A stretch of DNA of 64,000 nucleotides from assembly GCA_964409775.1 (NCBI GenBank), contig CAYPEI010000003.1, forward strand, positions 1-64,000, given 5' to 3'. Numbering within the stretch: the first letter of the stretch is position 1; every line of letters starts with the position of its first letter. The notes below the pieces were generated by a model. That model was not told where the DNA came from, did no database searches, and worked only from the letters and a program-made list of their open reading frames with translations. Both the position numbers and the translations under genes were made by a program. The DNA is from JAHBXL01 sp964409775. Its GTDB lineage: Bacteria; Planctomycetota; Phycisphaerae; Phycisphaerales; UBA1924. Positions 44,166-54,439 of the stretch are shown here, in pieces.

Positions 44166-44837
44166 TCAGCGACGGCGGCGGCGGGCCGCGATCGCCCCCA
44201 GTCCGATCGCCGACAGCGCCGCGGTGGCGGGCGTCGGGATCGCGACGATCTGATCCTGTGCGCTGCTCGACTGCAGGACCATCAGCGTCGGCAGCGCGTC
44301 CGCGCGTGAGTACCCGGGAGAACTGACCGCGCTCAGCCACGTGCTGGCCAGCGTCACCGCGGGCGTGGTGGTGTTGGCCCGGAACTGGCCCGAACTCAGG
44401 TCCGGGTTCATGTCGTGCACAATCTCCCAGACCGCCAGTTGGAACGCCGCGGACTTGTCGGCGGTGTTGATCTGCGGGAAGTAGTCGCCCCACACCCGCT
44501 GCAACAGGGTCTGCTGCTGCGACGAAAATCCGTGGGCGTCCATTGTCACGACGTTGAAAATGTTGTTCACGCCCGAGGACACGCCCTGCGAAGGCTCGAT
44601 GCACGCGGAGTTGAAATCGCGTGGGATCAGCGCATCGATCCCCGCGCCGGGCGAGTCCTGCCGGGTCCAGTTGAACTTCACGGTGTTCACGTTGCCGCTC
44701 GAGACCGGCGTGGTGACGTTCACGGACTGAAGGTACTGATACGTGAAGCGCCCGGTGATCGTGTCCGCTCTCGCACCGCCCGAGACTCCGACCGCCGCCA
44801 CGACGGCGACTCCATACTTGATTGCGGGGCTCTTCAT
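44166..44837 (-). CDS. exported protein with PEP-CTERM-like sorting tail
   Basis: A 223-residue exported protein. Signal peptide: residues 1-25 (IKYGVAVVAAVGVSGGARA). The C-terminus reads IPTPATAALSAIGLGAIAARRRRR: a P-x-P start, hydrophobic helix and Arg cluster. This resembles PEP-CTERM-type anchors recognised by an exosortase. The middle holds one clear helix pair around AAFQLAVWEIVHDMN and is similar in style to planctomycete PEP-CTERM proteins of unknown role. ATG 44837 is preceded by AAAGGGA. It is a single-gene unit with its own terminator. Confidence 0.7.
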   Translation of the reverse strand: MKSPAIKYGVAVVAAVGVSGGARADTITGRFTYQYLQSVNVTTPVSSGNVNTVKFNWTRQDSPGAGIDALIPRDFNSACIEPSQGVSSGVNNIFNVVTMDAHGFSSQQQTLLQRVWGDYFPQINTADKSAAFQLAVWEIVHDMNPDLSSGQFRANTTTPAVTLASTWLSAVSSPGYSRADALPTLMVLQSSSAQDQIVAIPTPATAALSAIGLGAIAARRRRR

Positions 44838-45146
44838 GATCGTTCCCTTTCTCAATCTGCTGCCACCGGAACCGACGCCCAGACGCGGCGCCCGGGTGAT
44901 CACACCTGGACCACCCATCCGGAGGCAGGAGAAAGGTCGAATTCAGCGCACCGATCCGCCAGACCGCACATCACGCGCTGTCGGCCCAGGCGTCGCCCTG
45001 CGCCGTCCACGGAGACTGGGCGACTTGTTCCGGCGGCCGCGGTTTGCCATGCTTGGGGTGATTCCTCATCAGCGGCGCGCAGGCCGCGGTTACCGGCCGC
45101 TCCCGCGCTCCGGCGATGCTTGGGTTTCCGCTATACTGCCGAACCA
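44838..45146. other. spacer between divergent genes
   Basis: About 309 bases without a gene. It holds the ribosome site of the sorting-signal protein at its left end and the TATACT -10 element of the STAS gene at its right end. Nothing else is recognised; the open frames across it are shadows. Confidence 0.5.
45132..45137 (+). promoter_or_regulatory. -10 element of the STAS gene
   Basis: TATACT ends 9 bases before the ATG at 45147. No Shine-Dalgarno sequence fits between them, so transcription would begin at or within a few bases of the start codon. Confidence 0.5.
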
Positions 45147-45575
45147 ATGCCCACCGACTGGTCCGAAGGAATCCTGCTCGCCGACCTCGCGGATGAGCCT
45201 GAACTCTCCGAGGAGTTCTCCGCCGTGTTTGCCCGACTGCGTGGCGCTGGCGCGGGCGAGGACGACGATACCGCGCCTTCGTTCGGCTCGGCCCGCGAAG
45301 GCGCCCGGGGCGAGCGGCCCCTGTCACCCGGCGATCCGGTGCCGCATGTCGTGCTGAACTTCTCGGGAGTCTCCTACCTCAACTCGTCGCACATCGCTGC
45401 GCTGCTGCGGATGCGCAAGCGACTGGTCGAAGCGGGCAAGCAACTGGTGCTCTGCTCAATGGGGGACGAGGTATGGTCCATGATGCTCCTCACCGGGCTG
45501 GACAAGGTGTTCCAGTTCGCGCCCGACCCCATGACGGCGCTGGCCAGCGTTCAACTCAAGCAGCAGGGCCGCTGA
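45147..45575 (+). CDS. STAS domain protein (anti-sigma-factor-antagonist-like)
   Basis: A 142-residue protein. An N-terminal acidic linker of 65 residues is followed by a STAS domain: VVLNFSGVSYLNSSHIAALL, where the serine pair is the usual phosphorylation site of SpoIIAA/RsbV-type antagonists, then RKRLVEAGKQLVLCSM and LTGLDKVFQFAPD. In partner-switching systems such a protein is phosphorylated by an RsbW-like kinase and reset by a PP2C/SpoIIE phosphatase. A SpoIIE-type phosphatase is encoded at 46420-47733. No kinase gene is seen in the window. Confidence 0.8.
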   Translation: MPTDWSEGILLADLADEPELSEEFSAVFARLRGAGAGEDDDTAPSFGSAREGARGERPLSPGDPVPHVVLNFSGVSYLNSSHIAALLRMRKRLVEAGKQLVLCSMGDEVWSMMLLTGLDKVFQFAPDPMTALASVQLKQQGR

Positions 45576-45652
45576 ACGTCCGTGGCGACTGCGGACACGT
45601 CGGGCCGAACCGCCGCGGCGCGGCGGCGAAGTGCCGGTACCATCTGTTCACG

Positions 45653-46419
<767 letters not shown>

Positions 46420-46435
<16 letters not shown>

Positions 46436-47733
46436 GCGTCGGTCGAGTGGTGACGGGCCGAGCCTGTCGTCCCCGTCTCCCGCACGCACGTGGTCTGGAA
46501 TGTCAGGACCGAGACATCGTCGTCCTGGTGGAGCGAGCCGGTCTGCGCGTCGAGGTCGTCGGCCAGGCGGTCCATCGCCGCGCCTAGGCTCGCCAGGGCA
46601 TCGCCCCGGCGCATCGCGGCGAAGTGATGGAAGTGGGGGGGAATCGGCCTCGTCCCGGCCTCGCCCGGGCGCGCGTTGCGGGCAAATGCCGACTCGATCC
46701 CGTCGGAGTGCACGACCAGGATCTCGTCTTCCTCCAGCCGCACGGTCACCTGCTGATACTCGAACTCCGGCACCACGCCCAGCAGCATCCCCGAGACGTT
46801 GATCGGCCGCACACCGTGAGGACCGACGCGCAGCGGCGGCGGATGCCCCGCCGCGGCGAGCGTGATCAGCCCGGTCCGGGTGTCGATCAGTCCGCAGATC
46901 GCCGTCGCGAACCGCGCCGGCCCCGCGATCGAGTCGGCCAGTTCGGCGTTCAATCGCTGGAGCGACTCGGCCGGCGGGATGAGGCGATACCCGTTCGCCC
47001 CGCCCACGCCGATCTCCTTTCGCGGGATCGACCCGGCGATGTACAGCGTCATGAGCGCGGCCGGTACGCCGTGGCCCATGGCATCGGCCAGGAAGAACCC
47101 GATGTGGTATTCGTCGAGTTGGCACACGTCATAGGTGTCGCCGGACACAAAGCCCGCCGGACGGTACAGCACCGAGCACTGCACGCCGTCGAGCATCGGC
47201 ATCCGCTTGGGAAGAAAGTCGCGTTGCACCTTCGCCGCCAGGAGCAGTTCCTGGTGCAGGCGGTCGATCTCGGCGGACGTTTCGCCCTGGAACGACTGGG
47301 CCATGCGGATGGACTGGTCGAGCGATCGCACCGCCGGCTGGCGCTGGGCGAGGCCGAAGAGCAGGCCGGCGGTGGTGCGGGGGTCGTTCGCGGCGCGCTG
47401 CGTCACCACCGATCCCGCGTTGAAGCCCTCCAGGCGAGCCTCCTGGTCGGGGTCATCGCCCAGCAGCAGCACGGTCGGCACCAGCGCCTGCTGCAGAACG
47501 TCGATCACCCGGTAGAGCATCGAGCCGGTCGAGCCGGCAAACGGCGCGACCGCCGCGGCGTCCCATGCCTGCGCCGGCTTCAGCGCACGCGAACTCGAGA
47601 GCACCTGCTCGGGTGTAAGAAAGTCCACCTTCGGCACGGGGCCGGGCCAGGCACGCAGCATCGGCTCCCACCAGCACGGCCGCGAGGCGTCCGTGCCCGG
47701 TGCGGCGATCAATGCCAGTGTTTGGCTCTGCAT
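46420..47733 (-). CDS. SpoIIE/RsbU-type PP2C serine phosphatase
   Basis: A 437-residue protein. Residues 1-140 or so look like a degenerate receiver-type domain (VPTVLLLGDDPDQEARLEGFNAG, quoted in part). A helical linker (DRLHQELLLAAKVQRDFLP, as seen before RsbU domains) follows. The PP2C core has VSGDTYDVCQLDEYHIGFFL, LADAMGHGVPAALMTLY and a C-terminal HQDDDVSVLTF, which supply the metal-binding aspartates. Such enzymes dephosphorylate STAS antagonists. One is encoded 850 bases away on the other strand. ATG 47733 is preferred to the Met at 47790. Confidence 0.88.
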
Positions 47734-47832
47734 GCCCGGCAGCCTCCGCCGGAGCGCCCGTCTCCGGGATGCCGCCGAGCATGTCGGCAATGCATCCCTT
47801 CGCGGCGCTCCCGCCAGAAGGCTGGCATCGGC

Positions 47833-48372
47833 CTACTGGGCCAGTTTCTTGAGGGCCGCATAATCGAAGGCGATCAGATCGCCCTCCTTGACCCCCAGGG
47901 CCTTGATGGAACCGGCCTTCAACTCGATCGCGAACGTCGCCGGATACCGGCTCGAATACCGCTTCAGGCGGTCGTTGTACTGCATGTCCGTTTCGTTCTT
48001 GAAGTCCCCCTCCCCCCGCGCGACTTCCTTCTTCATCTCATGCATCGCCAGCACCCGGCCCACCCCGTCGGTGTAGATGATGTCGATGTCGATCGGGCAG
48101 TCACGCATCACAAAGCCCTGCACCGCTACCTGCCCCGCAGGAAAAACGAAGATCATCCCCCCGTCGTCGGCGATCTGCGTCCGCCCGCCCAGGCCCAGCA
48201 TCCGCTTCGCGTTGTCCGCGGCGATCTCCAGGAAGTATGTCTTGCCCGAGATCTTCACGCCGGCAACGCCGTTCGCCACGGTGTCCTTCTCCTCGCACCC
48301 GGTCCCGGCGACCGCCGCGGCCAGCAGCACGAACACGAGCAGGGACTTCAGCGAGCCTGGGAGAGCAGCCAT
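47833..48372 (-). CDS. DUF192 lipoprotein
   Basis: A 179-residue protein with a signal peptide and lipobox (LLAAAVAGTGC, Cys 26) and a DUF192 domain. That domain has the recognisable elements RMLGLGGRTQIADDGGMIFVF, VMRDCPIDIDIIYTDGVGRV and a C-terminal G-V-KEGD segment (parts quoted). The family is exported, small and of unknown function. The proximal Cys in MRDCPIDID is where most members have M/Y-x-x-T-x-I-PLD. Its 5' end overlaps the 3' end of the GluQ-RS gene by 25 bases on the same strand. Confidence 0.85.
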   Translation of the reverse strand: MAALPGSLKSLLVFVLLAAAVAGTGCEEKDTVANGVAGVKISGKTYFLEIAADNAKRMLGLGGRTQIADDGGMIFVFPAGQVAVQGFVMRDCPIDIDIIYTDGVGRVLAMHEMKKEVARGEGDFKNETDMQYNDRLKRYSSRYPATFAIELKAGSIKALGVKEGDLIAFDYAALKKLAQ

Positions 48373-49373
48373 CGGTCATCCTCTTGGGTGAATGTGATCG
48401 GTCGATGCGGAATGGTACTCAGCACGAGGGCATCGCTGAACTCCGCCGCGTTCATCAACCCGCGCCGCGGCGTCGTGCCGCACCAGAACGCGACCAGCCC
48501 CACGACCGCTTCCGCCGGAACGCCGCGCGACCGGTAGTAATCCAGCCGCGTGTCGCCGTGGCGCTTGGCCAGACGCCGGCCGTCGGGCCCCAGCACCAGC
48601 GGCAGGTGCGTGAACACCGGCTCGGGCGAGAGTTCCAGCGCCCGCCACAGCAGCAACTGCCTCGCCGCCGAATCCAGCAGATCATCCCCGCGCACGATCT
48701 GTGTGATCCCCTGGCGGTGGTCATCTACCACGACCGCGAGTTGATACGACGGCTGCCCGCGCCGCGTCCACAGCACGAAGTCGCCGACTGTCGATGAGGG
48801 ATTGATCCTCTGTCGCCCGGCGAACCCGTCCCCGAACTCGACGTCCACGTCCGGCGTGCAGAACCGCCAGTTGGGCGGTTCCGATCCGCCCTCGACAACC
48901 ACCGAGTCGAACTCCATCGGCTGCCCCGCCGGCGGAGGGCGGAGGTGCGCCGGGAACGGTGTCTCGTGGCCACCCTCCTGTGGTGCGCTCAAGGCCGACT
49001 CCACCTGCCCGCGCGTCAGGGCGCACGGATACGCCATGCCCGCCGCGGCCAGCCGCCGGATCGCCGCCGTGTATGGCGCAAGGTCCTCCGACTGCACCAC
49101 GACTCCCGACAACTCGCCGCGCCGGGGATCCACCGCCCCCGGCCACGCGTCCCAGTCGATCCCGAGCCAGCGGAGCGTGTCGATCACGCCGGCGACCGCA
49201 CCGGCCTTGATGCGCGGCGTGTCGAGATCCTCGATCCGCAGCACGATCCGCCACCCCTCGCGGCGAGCCATCGCCCAGTTCACCAGGAACGTGCGCGCGT
49301 TGCCAAGGTGCAATGCACCCGTCGGCGAAGGCGCAAGTCGTGTGATATCAACCACTTCAATGCCCCGTTCCAT
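48348..49373 (-). CDS. gluQ: glutamyl-Q tRNA(Asp) synthetase-like protein
   Basis: A 341-residue paralogue of the GluRS catalytic domain without the anticodon-binding domain. It is expected to attach glutamate to queuosine 34 of tRNA-Asp. The class I signatures are LAPSPTGALHLGNARTFLVN (HIGH as HLGN) and LGPDGRRLAKRHGD (KMSKS as RLAKR). The truncated zinc-binding region and the VLRIEDLDTPRIKAG element fit the family. It is about 40 residues longer than E. coli YadB. Short discriminating GluRS forms are less likely because the C-terminal domain is absent. It probably forms an operon with the DUF192 gene. Confidence 0.85.
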   Translation of the reverse strand: MERGIEVVDITRLAPSPTGALHLGNARTFLVNWAMARREGWRIVLRIEDLDTPRIKAGAVAGVIDTLRWLGIDWDAWPGAVDPRRGELSGVVVQSEDLAPYTAAIRRLAAAGMAYPCALTRGQVESALSAPQEGGHETPFPAHLRPPPAGQPMEFDSVVVEGGSEPPNWRFCTPDVDVEFGDGFAGRQRINPSSTVGDFVLWTRRGQPSYQLAVVVDDHRQGITQIVRGDDLLDSAARQLLLWRALELSPEPVFTHLPLVLGPDGRRLAKRHGDTRLDYYRSRGVPAEAVVGLVAFWCGTTPRRGLMNAAEFSDALVLSTIPHRPITFTQEDDRWLLSQAR

Positions 49374-49524
49374 CGTCGTGCCAGCATCGGCGTCACACCG
49401 CCATCACCACAGCCCCGAGACGATACACTGGGCCTCGGTTCGATTCCGGGCGGGGCGTTCGGGGATGTCTGTCCGACTCGGTGCATCGATCAGCGTGAGC
49501 CCATCCGGGCGGAGGCCGTCGGCG

Positions 49525-49842
49525 ATGACCAAACTGACCGATGCACAGATCGCGGGGATGCTGACCTCCCGCCCCGACTGGTCGGAAACCGGCGGCGCGA
49601 TCCAGCGGACTTTTCACTTCAAGAACTTCGCGGAGGCCATGAAGTTCGTCGACGGTGTGGCCGCGGCGGCCGAGGCCGACCAGCACCACCCCGACATCCT
49701 CATCCGCTACAACAAGGTCACGCTGACGCTGAGCACCCACGACGCCAGCGGCATCACCGAGAAGGACTTCGCGCTCGCCGCCAAGATCGACACCCTGGCG
49801 CCGCCGCCCCCGGCCAAGCAGACTTCCAAGCGCAGAGCATAA
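49525..49842 (+). CDS. phhB: 4a-hydroxytetrahydrobiopterin dehydratase
   Basis: A 105-residue pterin-4a-carbinolamine dehydratase. Conserved elements are WSETGGAIQRTFHFKNFAEAMKFV (in part), AEADQHHPDILIRYNKVTLTLSTHD (in part) and the catalytic H-H-P motif, followed by GITEKDFALAAKID. Such enzymes recycle the pterin cofactor of aromatic amino-acid hydroxylases, or act in other pterin pathways. No hydroxylase gene is adjacent. A TACACT hexamer at 49424 may be a -10 element for a leadered mRNA. Confidence 0.93.
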   Translation: MTKLTDAQIAGMLTSRPDWSETGGAIQRTFHFKNFAEAMKFVDGVAAAAEADQHHPDILIRYNKVTLTLSTHDASGITEKDFALAAKIDTLAPPPPAKQTSKRRA

Positions 49843-49896
49843 CTCCCGCGGCGTCGGCTTCGCCCGCTCGGGTAAAGGTCGAGACACGCGATCGCG

Positions 49897-50538
49897 CTAC
49901 TTGAGTTCGACGTTCCAGTACGCATCGTCGAGGAACGCCTTCCACGACGAGTACCGCTCCTGCCCGAGTCGCAGCGTGATCAGCGGGTTGCGCTTCGGCT
50001 TCACGGGCGGGCGGACCAGCCGCATGCTCGCCTGGTCAGGCGTGCGGCCGCCCTTGCGCGCGTTGCACTTCACGCACGAGCACACCAGGTTCTCCCACGA
50101 TTCGCCGCCGCCCTGCGTCCGCGGCTTCACGTGGTCAATCGACAGTTCGCTCGTGGGGAACGTCTTCCCGCAATACTGGCACTGGTTGCGGTCCCGCGCA
50201 AACAGGTTGCGCCGGTTGAGCTTCACGATCTGCGCGGGCAATCGGTCATAGCCGAGCAGGCGGATGACGCGGGGCACCGCGAGGTCGATCCGCACCGTGC
50301 GGATCCAGTCGTGCTTGTCCGGCTCGAACGACTTCCGCAGCGCCGAGAGTTCCGCCCACGACTCGAAGTCGTAGTTGATGTACCGGCCCTCGTCGACGTG
50401 GATCACCTCGGCGAGTTCGCGGCACAAAAGCGAGAACGCCCGCCGCGCCGAGACCACCCGCACCGCCACGTACAACTTGTTCAGGACCAGGACCTTCGTG
50501 TCCAACGCGGAGGCGAGCGCGACCGCGCTCCCCAGCAT
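49897..50538 (-). CDS. HNH endonuclease domain protein
   Basis: A 213-residue protein. The C-terminal half is an HNH domain with zinc ligands CQYCGKTFPTSELSIDHVKPR and the second pair CSCVKC, and the catalytic DH in LSIDH. The N-terminal 120 residues (DTKVLVLNKLYVAVRVVSARR and RVIRLLGYDRLP) form a conserved helper domain found in many stand-alone bacterial HNH proteins of unknown role. I chose ATG 50538 because GGAGGGGGAGGG lies directly upstream. A longer frame to 50643 adds a low-complexity Ala-rich extension. Confidence 0.82.
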   Translation of the reverse strand: MLGSAVALASALDTKVLVLNKLYVAVRVVSARRAFSLLCRELAEVIHVDEGRYINYDFESWAELSALRKSFEPDKHDWIRTVRIDLAVPRVIRLLGYDRLPAQIVKLNRRNLFARDRNQCQYCGKTFPTSELSIDHVKPRTQGGGESWENLVCSCVKCNARKGGRTPDQASMRLVRPPVKPKRNPLITLRLGQERYSSWKAFLDDAYWNVELK

Positions 50539-50790
50539 CCCTCCCCCTCCGTGTGGAGCAGCCAGAAGCGGGTCCATCCCCTCGGCCGCTTCATCAAGGG
50601 CGGCATGGCGGATCGACGCGGTTCTGGCCCGTGGGGCACTCATCTATCCCTCTCCGTCGCCTTCCGGCGGCGGCGAGTTTCACAAATCTGACCCATAGCA
50701 GCATAGGGGCCAGCAGAATCGGTGTCGACTTTGCGCGGAAGGAGCGTGTTCGGGCTGACGGATGATTCACAAAGTGGACAGGGCCCAGCG

Positions 50791-50824
50791 AAAGCAAAGG
50801 CCCCGCCTTTGCCGGCAGGGCCTT
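50791..50824 (-). terminator. intrinsic terminator of the secreted dockerin gene
   Basis: On the minus strand AAGGCCCTGCC (50824-50814) pairs with GGCGGGGCCTT (50807-50797) with one mismatch. It is followed by TGCTTTCGC. It lies about 30 bases after the stop at 50854. Confidence 0.55.
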
Positions 50825-50853
50825 CGTTTGCACTTACTTCTTGTCGCCGCAGG

Positions 50854-53610
50854 TCACGGTGTGCATGGCCCCATGCCGGTGGAGAACCACGTCGCCAGGA
50901 ACGCGAAGATCGCCGGCACGCCGCACGCGCCGCCGAAGCAGCGAGCCGCCGGCACGTAGGCGAACCAGTCGGAGAGGAAGCAGAAGATGTCCGGCACTTC
51001 CACCGTGCCGTTGTGACACCAGTCGGCATCGCAGGACTGGCACTCATCGAGGATCCCGTCCAAGTTGAAGTCGAGGTACGGGTTTCCCTGGATTTCCGCC
51101 GCATCCGAGATCCCGTTCCCATTGCAGTCGGCGATCGCGGTGGCTTCGCCGCACACGCCCAGTTCGTACGCAGCGCGGAACGTCGCCATGTCGTCCTCAT
51201 CCGGCAGCGGGTTGCCATACGGATCTACATCGGGGTTCCCGTCGTTGTCGAAGTCCGTGTCGATATGCCGTGCGAGCCAGTTGGTGGCGAACTTGGATTC
51301 GTCCGAACTGTTGATGACGCCGTTCTGGTCCCAGTCCGCGATGCACCGCATGTTGCTGTAGACCGACAGGTTGGTCCAGTACGCCGTGTTCATCGCCGTG
51401 ATCGCCGTGACGATTGCCGACAAGTTGTAACCCGAAAAGCCCGGCCGGTACCACACGAAGTGGTTCACGCCGTAGTTCATCGCCTGCGTCCCGATCTCGC
51501 CCCAGTCGCTGCCACTCAGCCACCCGTCCTGCGCCACAAAGCTCGGGTTCGGGTATGTCGTTTGAAATGACACCTTCGGACCCGTGGTACCGCTGTACCC
51601 GACGAACGTCCCGGGCGAGTAGTACACCGCGTACGGGTTGTCCGGCAGCGCCCGCGTCTGCGCCCGGGCCTGCTCCATGGCCCACTTCTTCATCGTCGCC
51701 TCGAACCCCGGCTTACCGACCGACTGCCCGTACCGCTCGCAGTACGTCGCCATCGTCGGCCAGGTCGCGTAGTTGGCGGCGGACTCTCGGTACTGAACGC
51801 TCGCGTAGTACACGACGAACGCCCGATTCTCAACGTCGTCGCCCGGCGAAACCGGATACTCGAACCCGTGCGGCGTCAGCGTAAAGGTGCTGGTCCCCGC
51901 GTCCCAACTGGCGACCTCGATGATCTCGCGACTGAAGCCGTTCGCGCCGGAAGTGAACTGGACGAAGAGACGTTCCCCTAGCGTGTTGAGATACAAATCA
52001 GGGTCGAACACATCTTCAAAGCTCTCAACGACCATCGCATTGCCGGACGCGGAGTGAGCCGTTCCCCTTCGGAACTCCGCCGCGTCGTAGTACATCGGCT
52101 TCACCCCACCGTCTTCGCCCGTGCTCCATCCGTGATCGGGGCTCGTGATGCAGTAGTACGCATCCCAGCTCACGCTCCCCTTCCAACTCCGCCGGCCGTG
52201 ATACGACGCGGTCCCCGGACCCGTAGGCACTTCATACTCGACGCCGTTGTGCTTGACGCCGTACCCCTTGCCGATGATGTACTGCGTCAGGCTCGCCCGC
52301 GGCCACTTGGCTCGGAACGGAATCCACGTCGAACGCTCGCGGTGGTAGTTGTAAGCCGTGATGAACGTGCTGCCGAGGTAGGAATGCAGGTCTTGATTGA
52401 GCGGGCTGTAGTCAGTACCGCTTGGTGTAAAGTTCAGAGTGGAACCGAACGCCGCGTGCCACTGTGACAGCGTGTGGTTCGCATCGATCTTGTATTGGCT
52501 GTTGCTTGCCTTCGGATCGTTCAGGTAGTCGACGTAGTTTGTCTAGTCGATCGAAACCTCCCCGACATCTTCCGTCCCGACCACCACCGCCACCGGCTCG
52601 GGGAGCGTCGGCGCGTTCGTTGTGATGTAGTCGCAGAACGTCGTCACCCACTCTTCGACCTCCAGCGAGCCGTGATGGAAGAAGTAGCACGGCAACAATC
52701 CGCGGTTCGGGTGGGTCGCATCGCCCCGCGAGATCGTGAACGCCGCCGCGCTTGACGGCACCGCTGCGTCAAGCGTGAACGTCCAACTCGAAGGGTTGAA
52801 CCCGGTGATCAGCGCCGAGAACGACCCGTCGATCGTCACCGTGGCGGGGCTGGACGTGTAGTACTGGTTGTCGAACTGCCCGAAGAACGCCCGATTGTCC
52901 GCGTGAACCACGAACGAAGAGCCCGACACGGACGCGATGCCGCCGCCCTGGGCGATGTAGTCCTTCTGCGGCACACGGGCAACACTCGTCGGCAGGTCGT
53001 CCTCGTGATTCGAGAACGTTGCCAGCATCGACGCGGCCCCCTCCTCGAACCGGTGCGACTGGCCGAGGTTCTGCAGGCGCAGCGCCCAGTAGAACGGGAG
53101 TGTCGGGTGGGCCGTGTCCCACCCCGCCTTGGCCGTCTGCACGCGGCTGATCACGTCCGCCGCCGCGGCCTCGGCGTTGGCCGCGATGCTGCTGGTGTCG
53201 TAGTTGCGCAGGTCCACGTGCAGTTGCGGCGCGATGACGGCGCCGCTCGCCAGAAGATTCCACATGTCGTTGACGGTCGGGTCCGTGGATGCCCAGAGAG
53301 CCTCAGCCGACGTAGACAGTTCGGTGGTCCACAAGGTGTGGATCACGCCCTGTCGCACCAGCCGCCGCACCGCCGTCTGGCTCATGCTCACGCCGGGTCC
53401 GAGCACCGGGTCGCACGGCGTGCTGATCGTCTCGCCGCCGACTTTGTAGACCCCGCCCGAGACATGGCAGTGGTACGGCGAGGTGGTCAGCCACGTCCCG
53501 TCGGGCATGCAGCAGGGGCCGGTCTGGGCCGGCACAGCCGCGGCCGGGCAGAGAAAGGCGAGCGGCGCGGCGACGGCCACCGCGAGGCGGCGAAGCGAAC
53601 GTTGAAGCAT
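50854..53610 (-). pseudogene. secreted dockerin-like protein gene interrupted by an in-frame TAG
   Basis: One reading frame runs from ATG 53610 to TGA 50854 (918 codons), broken only by a TAG at 52543-52545. Both parts are in the same frame, and the 310 bases between the TAG and the next Met are open and protein-like. It has a signal peptide (LRRLAVAVAAPLAFLCPAAA), about 360 residues to the stop, then TNYVDYLNDPKASNSQYKID and onward. The C-terminus is a dockerin-like tail (VPDIFCFLSDWFA, VPAIFAFLATWFS). GGAGG precedes the ATG and a good promoter lies at 53663-53691. Function unknown. The TAG may be a CAG(Gln)-to-TAG mutation, a sequencing error or a recoded codon. Confidence 0.7.
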
Positions 53611-53662
53611 GGAGACCTCCACAATGAGCCCGTGAGAGAAGGAAAGCACAGAACGCGGGCGT

Positions 53663-53691
53663 CTTATAACTGATCGCGGCAAACCGTGCAA
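53663..53691 (-). promoter_or_regulatory. promoter of the secreted dockerin gene
   Basis: On the minus strand TTGCAC (53691-53686) and TATAAG (53668-53663) are 17 bases apart. They are followed by a leader of about 50 bases with GGAGG before the ATG at 53610. Confidence 0.6.
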
Positions 53692-53800
53692 CCCCCGCCC
53701 CAACGCGTGGACCCCCCACAGGCTTGCCTGCCGGGCCGCGGGGTGGTATGTTGACCGATCTTCTCTCTCGCTCTTGCTCTTCTCTTGAAATGGGACGGTC

Positions 53801-54412
53801 ATGCGGTCAACGGCGAATCGGCTGCATCTGCTCGGAGTTTGCTTGGCTGTCGGCGCATCCGTGGCGACCTGCCGCGCCGAACTCGTGGTCAACGGGGGGT
53901 TTGAAACGGGCGGATTCTTCCCCTGGCTGGTTCCGCCCAACGTGCCTCTCGGCCAACCGAATCCTCAGTACTTCGACATCAACAACAACGGCGCGCATGG
54001 CGGCACCTACTACGCGGCCATGTCGTCCACGCAGCTTCGGTTCATGTCCCAGATCCTCCCCACGACCGCCGGGGCCGATTATGAGTTGAGCTTCTGGGTG
54101 CGGCGGACCGGTCTCGGTCCCGGAGTCTTCCGCGTGCGTTGGGAAGGGCAGGTCGTTTATGACCCCTTCATGTCCAATCTTGATTTCATGGAGTGGAAGC
54201 GTCACACCGTCCTGCTTCACTCGAACATCACCGGCTCGCTGCTGGAGTTCGGCCAGAGTTACTTCCCGCAGGAATACCACATCGACGACATCTCTGTTGT
54301 CCAGATCCCTTCCCCCTCCGCCGCGGCGGTGCTGCTCATGGGCGCATCATGGCGATGCGACGGCGGCGGCGGTGAAGCGGGGAACACTTGGCGGAACGCT
54401 CGTGCTGCGTGA
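53801..54412 (+). CDS. exported PEP-CTERM-like protein, sorting tail out of frame
   Basis: A 203-residue exported protein with a signal peptide (LHLLGVCLAVGASVATCRA). The body is a carbohydrate-binding-like beta-sandwich: ELVVNGGFETGGFFPWLV, a GADYELSFWVRRTG strand pair, and EYHIDDISVVQI at the end. Such domains are common in PEP-CTERM proteins. The tail begins as a sorting signal (IPSPSAAAVLLMGA) but then reads SWRCDGGGGEAG. In the next frame the same DNA encodes MAMRRRRR and a stop at 54373-54375, the expected Arg cluster. A frameshift near 54340 has therefore displaced the anchor, or the assembly has an indel. Confidence 0.7.
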   Translation: MRSTANRLHLLGVCLAVGASVATCRAELVVNGGFETGGFFPWLVPPNVPLGQPNPQYFDINNNGAHGGTYYAAMSSTQLRFMSQILPTTAGADYELSFWVRRTGLGPGVFRVRWEGQVVYDPFMSNLDFMEWKRHTVLLHSNITGSLLEFGQSYFPQEYHIDDISVVQIPSPSAAAVLLMGASWRCDGGGGEAGNTWRNARAA

Positions 54413-54439
54413 AGGCCGAGCCGCAAATCGAGGTCGCCT

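Noticed and set aside
46624..48537. Plus-strand frame of 637 codons opposite the SpoIIE-type phosphatase and DUF192 gene
   Set aside because: No domain or signal, and Arg/His-rich composition typical of antisense frames.
49420..49470. A tRNA-like T-arm (GGTTCGATTCC)
   Set aside because: No matching acceptor, D or anticodon arms can be built upstream, so it is a chance match.
54340..54375. Programmed -1 frameshifting into the MAMRRRRR tail
   Set aside because: No slippery heptamer (X XXY YYZ) is seen before the shift, so mutation or an assembly error is the simpler reading.
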